Source: Rhodospirillaceae bacterium UBA6219 (GTDB lineage Bacteria; Pseudomonadota; Alphaproteobacteria; Rhodospirillales; Magnetospirillaceae). From it: a DNA stretch of 64,000 nucleotides. Below the pieces are notes generated by a model. The model saw nothing but the letters and a program-made list of their open reading frames with translations, did no database searches and was not told the DNA's origin. The stretch is taken from assembly GCA_002435715.1 (NCBI GenBank), contig DISD01000031.1:2294-66293 (forward strand), written 5' to 3'. This document shows, piece by piece, positions 61,572 to 64,000 of the stretch; the stretch's first letter is position 1, and the number at the start of each line of letters is the position of its first letter. Both the position numbers and the translations under genes were made by a program.

Positions 61572-62101
61572 ATGGCTTCTTCCTGTGCGTGCGGGGCGAT
61601 CTCGGACTGCAAGGGCGTCCCCTGGGCCAGGCTGATCAGGGCCCGAAGCGTTCCCGCCAGGGCCTGGATGGCCAACAGCGAGAACCCGACCGGGATGAAG
61701 GATTTCAAGATCCAGCGGAAGGGCAGGCCGCCCGGATCGGGCGAGCCTTCACCGACGCTGAACGACTGACCCACGTAGTCCAGCGACAGCCAGACGATGA
61801 TCACCGCCATGGCCAGCACCAAGGCGTGGGTCAACGCGTCGACCAGCGCCTTCAGCCAGTGAGGGAACTTGGCGAACACGAAGTCCACCCGCACATGGCC
61901 TTCCTGCTGGATGGCGTAAGACATGCCCAGCAAGATGATGGGGGACATCAGATGCCATTCCAGTTCCTGGGCCCACACCGCACCGGTGGTGAACACGTAA
62001 CGCAGCAAAACGTTGGTGGCCATCACCAGGACCAGGGCCAGATTGGCCCAGGCGGTGGCGCGGCCGACGCGCTCGACCACGCGGTCAAGAACGTCGGCCA
62101 T
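61568..62101 (-). CDS. dctQ: TRAP transporter small permease subunit
   Basis: 177 residues, four membrane helices, with ELEWHLMSPIILLGMSYAIQ and HVRVDFVFAKFP, the DctQ pattern. The start at 62101 is favoured because AGGAAC lies just upstream; an ATG at 62119, 5 bases from the binding-protein stop, lacks a site. Confidence 0.9.
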   Translation of the reverse strand: MADVLDRVVERVGRATAWANLALVLVMATNVLLRYVFTTGAVWAQELEWHLMSPIILLGMSYAIQQEGHVRVDFVFAKFPHWLKALVDALTHALVLAMAVIIVWLSLDYVGQSFSVGEGSPDPGGLPFRWILKSFIPVGFSLLAIQALAGTLRALISLAQGTPLQSEIAPHAQEEAI

Positions 62102-62123
62102 GGTTCCTAACGCCCCCATCAGA

Positions 62124-63221
62124 TCAGCTGAACTTCAAGCGGTTGCGAAGCTGGTTCTGGTAAACCGCTTCGGAAATGCCGGCCCAACCGTCATGGGTGG
62201 CTTTGAACTTGAAATAGGCTTCGTGGATCTTCTTCACTTCCGGATCCTTGGCGGCGGCGTCGGACAGCACCTGCTGGGTGACTTCCGCCAGCTTGTCCAC
62301 CAGGCTGTCGGGCAGCGGTTGGGCCTTGACGCCCTGGTTCTTGACCAGATCGTCCAGGGCTTCGGCGTTGGTCGCCTCGCACCAGGACTGGCTGATGATG
62401 GTGCAGGCCGAGGCGGCGGTGCGCACGATGGCCTGCAGATCGGCCGGCAGCGAGTCCCAGGCCTGGCGGTTGACGATCAGTTCGGTGACGTTCTCGGTCT
62501 CGTGCCAGCCGGTGGTGTAGTAATACTTGGCGGCCTTTTGCAGGCCCAGGCGGCGATCCTGATAGGGGCCGACGAATTCGGCGGCGTCGATCACGCCACG
62601 TTCCAGTGCCGGGAAGATTTCACCGCCGGGCAGCAGCTTCACGTCGACGCCCAGGGCGGCATAGACCTTGCCGGCCAGACCGGCGATACGCATCTTCAGG
62701 CCCTTCAGGTCATCGACGGATGTGATGGGCTTGCGGAACCAGCCGGTCATCTGGATACCGGTATTGCCCACCGACATGGGCACCAGGTTGAACGGTGCGT
62801 ACAAATCTTCCCACAGCTTCTGTCCGCCGCCGTGATACAGCCACGACGTCATGCCCTGGAAGTTCAGGCCGAAGGGAACGGTGGTGAAATACTGGGCGGC
62901 AAAGGTCTTGCCGGCCCAGAAATAGGCGTTGCCGATATTCATTTCGACGGTGCCCTTGGACACGGCGTCGAAGCCTTCCAAAGCGGGGATCAGCTCGCCG
63001 GCGGCGAATTGCTGGATGTTCAGACGCCCGCCCGACATTTCCTTGACCATGCGGGCGAAATCGGCCGGGCTACCCGGGCCGGTGACATAAAAGGGCGAAC
63101 CGGGGCCATAGGCGTTGGTCATCTTCCAATTAAAGGTCTTTTCAGCCCTGGCGATGGCCGGGGCGGCGATGGTGCCTGCGGCGCCCAAAACGCCTGCCTT
63201 CAAAATCGACCGTCTGTTCAT
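62124..63221 (-). CDS. dctP: TRAP transporter periplasmic binding protein (TakP-like)
   Basis: 365 residues with a twin-arginine-type signal (MNRRSILKAG, cleavage near ARAEK). The sequence WFRKPITSVDDLKGLKMRIA and ALERGVIDAAEFVGPYQDRR resembles the alpha-keto-acid binder TakP, with the conserved Arg (KMRIAG) that clasps the ligand carboxylate. It is the first gene of the TRAP-TauE-GGT operon. Likely ligands are keto or other organic acids; a sulfonated acid would also fit the TauE neighbour. Confidence 0.9.
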   Translation of the reverse strand: MNRRSILKAGVLGAAGTIAAPAIARAEKTFNWKMTNAYGPGSPFYVTGPGSPADFARMVKEMSGGRLNIQQFAAGELIPALEGFDAVSKGTVEMNIGNAYFWAGKTFAAQYFTTVPFGLNFQGMTSWLYHGGGQKLWEDLYAPFNLVPMSVGNTGIQMTGWFRKPITSVDDLKGLKMRIAGLAGKVYAALGVDVKLLPGGEIFPALERGVIDAAEFVGPYQDRRLGLQKAAKYYYTTGWHETENVTELIVNRQAWDSLPADLQAIVRTAASACTIISQSWCEATNAEALDDLVKNQGVKAQPLPDSLVDKLAEVTQQVLSDAAAKDPEVKKIHEAYFKFKATHDGWAGISEAVYQNQLRNRLKFS

Positions 63222-63414
63222 TGCCCGCTCCTTATGGTGGTGCCGTGAATTTGAACAACCCGAAGGCGGTGAAAATTGATTGCCTTCGGTTTGTTGCTCT
63301 GTATCGCAAGCGCCGTGCCAGAAGCTTAAGTTGTTGTAATGATTTGATTAAGTGGTGATTCATAGAGGAATTGCGGCAGCTCCATTGACCAATTAGAGGT
63401 CACGTGCGGCAATT

Positions 63415-63424
63415 TGGTATACCA
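63415..63424. promoter_or_regulatory. Palindromic GntR/FCD-type operator candidate
   Basis: TGGTATACCA, extended as TTTGGTATACCATTTT, lies in the 307-bp AT-rich gap between the TRAP operon (start 63221) and the end of the GntR-type gene. FCD-family regulators commonly bind TGGTATACCA-like sites. The rest of the gap holds likely promoter sequence and one terminator; no gene was seen. Confidence 0.6.
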
Positions 63425-63478
63425 TTTTCAGAAACTTAGGTAGTTGAAAATACTGAATAAAATGTGGGCGTGCGGCGG

Positions 63479-63498
63479 AAAAGCCTAAAAATTAGGCT
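63479..63498 (-). terminator. Hairpin terminator of the GntR-type gene
   Basis: Seven-pair stem AGCCTAA-aaa-TTAGGCT (63482-63498) with a short T-run on the minus strand, 31 bases past the stop codon of the regulator. Confidence 0.6.
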
Positions 63499-63528
63499 GC
63501 GGCGTAAAATTTGTGCGGTGCGGAAAGG

Positions 63529-64000
63529 TCAGGGAATCGGGTGGACGGTATCGCGATAGCGTTCCGAGGCCTGAAAGGATTCGCTGATATGGGTGCGCAT
63601 GCTGGCGGCGGCGGAATCGGAATCGCCCTTCAGGATGGCTTCGACGATATTTTGGTGTTCTTCGAAGGACGCGCTGATGCGAATGGGCAGCTTGAACTGG
63701 GCGCGGCGAAAGGGCGCGACCCGACCGCGCATGGTCAAGGTGGCTTCTTCCATCTGCTTGTTGTGGCAGCCGCGGAAGATGGCGGCATGGAATTCCAGGT
63801 TGAAGTTGTCATAGCGGTCGCTTTGTCCGCGGCTCACCGCTTCCATGCTGGCCACATGCATGGCTTCCAGTTGGCGGCGTTCTTCGGCGTTCATACGCAA
63901 TGCCGCCAGTCGGGCGCAGCTGGCCTCAAGCTCGGCGGCCAGTTCGAACATCTCGCGCACATGATCGGAATCGATGCAGGCGACGAAGACGCCGCGATGG
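63529..64000 (-). CDS. GntR-family regulator, FCD domain (cut by window end)
   Basis: C-terminal 157 codons of a GntR/FadR-type regulator whose start and HTH lie beyond base 64000; the frame is open to the window edge as HRGVFVACIDSDHVREMFEL. This matches the junction between the winged HTH and the FCD effector domain, with its metal-binding Asp and His residues (DNFNLEFHAAIFRGC; ISASFEEHQNIVEAI). The FCD domain binds organic acids and releases DNA. It most likely represses the neighbouring TRAP operon through the palindrome at 63415. Confidence 0.87.
   Translation of the reverse strand, partial: HRGVFVACIDSDHVREMFELAAELEASCARLAALRMNAEERRQLEAMHVASMEAVSRGQSDRYDNFNLEFHAAIFRGCHNKQMEEATLTMRGRVAPFRRAQFKLPIRISASFEEHQNIVEAILKGDSDSAAASMRTHISESFQASERYRDTVHPIP

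Overview
The window looks like chromosome of a GC-rich, free-living alphaproteobacterium of the Rhodospirillaceae, most simply a Magnetospirillum-type organism. The grounds are gene content and style: a cbb (Calvin cycle) operon, a small soluble cytochrome c, many hybrid kinase, GGDEF and PP2C signalling genes, several TRAP transporters, a flagellar hook gene, and tightly packed operons with ATGA overlaps. This assignment is inference; no rRNA or tRNA gene is visible to anchor it. No insertion sequence, phage or CRISPR array was seen.

Layout. 1-2257: 3' part of a cbb operon on the minus strand (class II-like FBPase, phosphoribulokinase, start of transketolase). 2413-8162: cytochrome b561, an atypical response regulator, a GGDEF-EAL protein, a secreted CHAP protein, a TAXI-type binding protein and a cytochrome c. 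8449-14438: helicase HrpB and a 1073-residue orphan membrane protein followed by a 13-G tract. 14593-22132: a signalling cluster with two divergent operons (HPt, receiver, receiver-PP2C phosphatase to the left; receiver-GGDEF, periplasmic binding protein, TorS-like hybrid kinase to the right). 22241-25874: an EF-hand/M23 peptidase, three small unknowns and a two-domain SagB-type oxidoreductase.

25948-35680 is a complete guanidine-as-nitrogen-source operon. A near-consensus sigma-54 promoter sits directly in front of a guanidine-I (ykkC) riboswitch, followed by an ABC importer (three genes), two carboxyguanidine deiminase-type subunits (DUF1989), a biotin-dependent guanidine/urea carboxylase and allophanate hydrolase. 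The arrangement suggests two-level control: nitrogen limitation at the promoter and guanidine at the RNA.

35711-47516 is the most unusual region. One minus-strand operon encodes a 2735-residue protein made almost entirely of about 340 octapeptide repeats rich in Ser, Thr and Gln, then a TPR/GT41 (SPINDLY/OGT-type) protein glycosyltransferase, then a lone flagellar hook protein FlgE. The three genes are only 11 bp apart with ribosome-binding sites in the junctions. A candidate sigma-54 promoter lies upstream. I infer a surface or flagellum-associated system in which the transferase modifies the repeat protein and/or the hook.

47797-55480 is an Mbh/Mrp-type cation/proton antiporter operon (E, F, G, MbhD/E-like, B, C and three D-like subunits) headed by a degenerate receiver protein and next to a MASE1 histidine kinase/FixJ-type regulator pair. 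57816-64000 holds a TRAP transporter operon (DctP, Q, M) continuing into a TauE/SafE exporter and a cytoplasmic gamma-glutamyltransferase-family enzyme, with a divergent-side GntR/FCD regulator cut by the window end.
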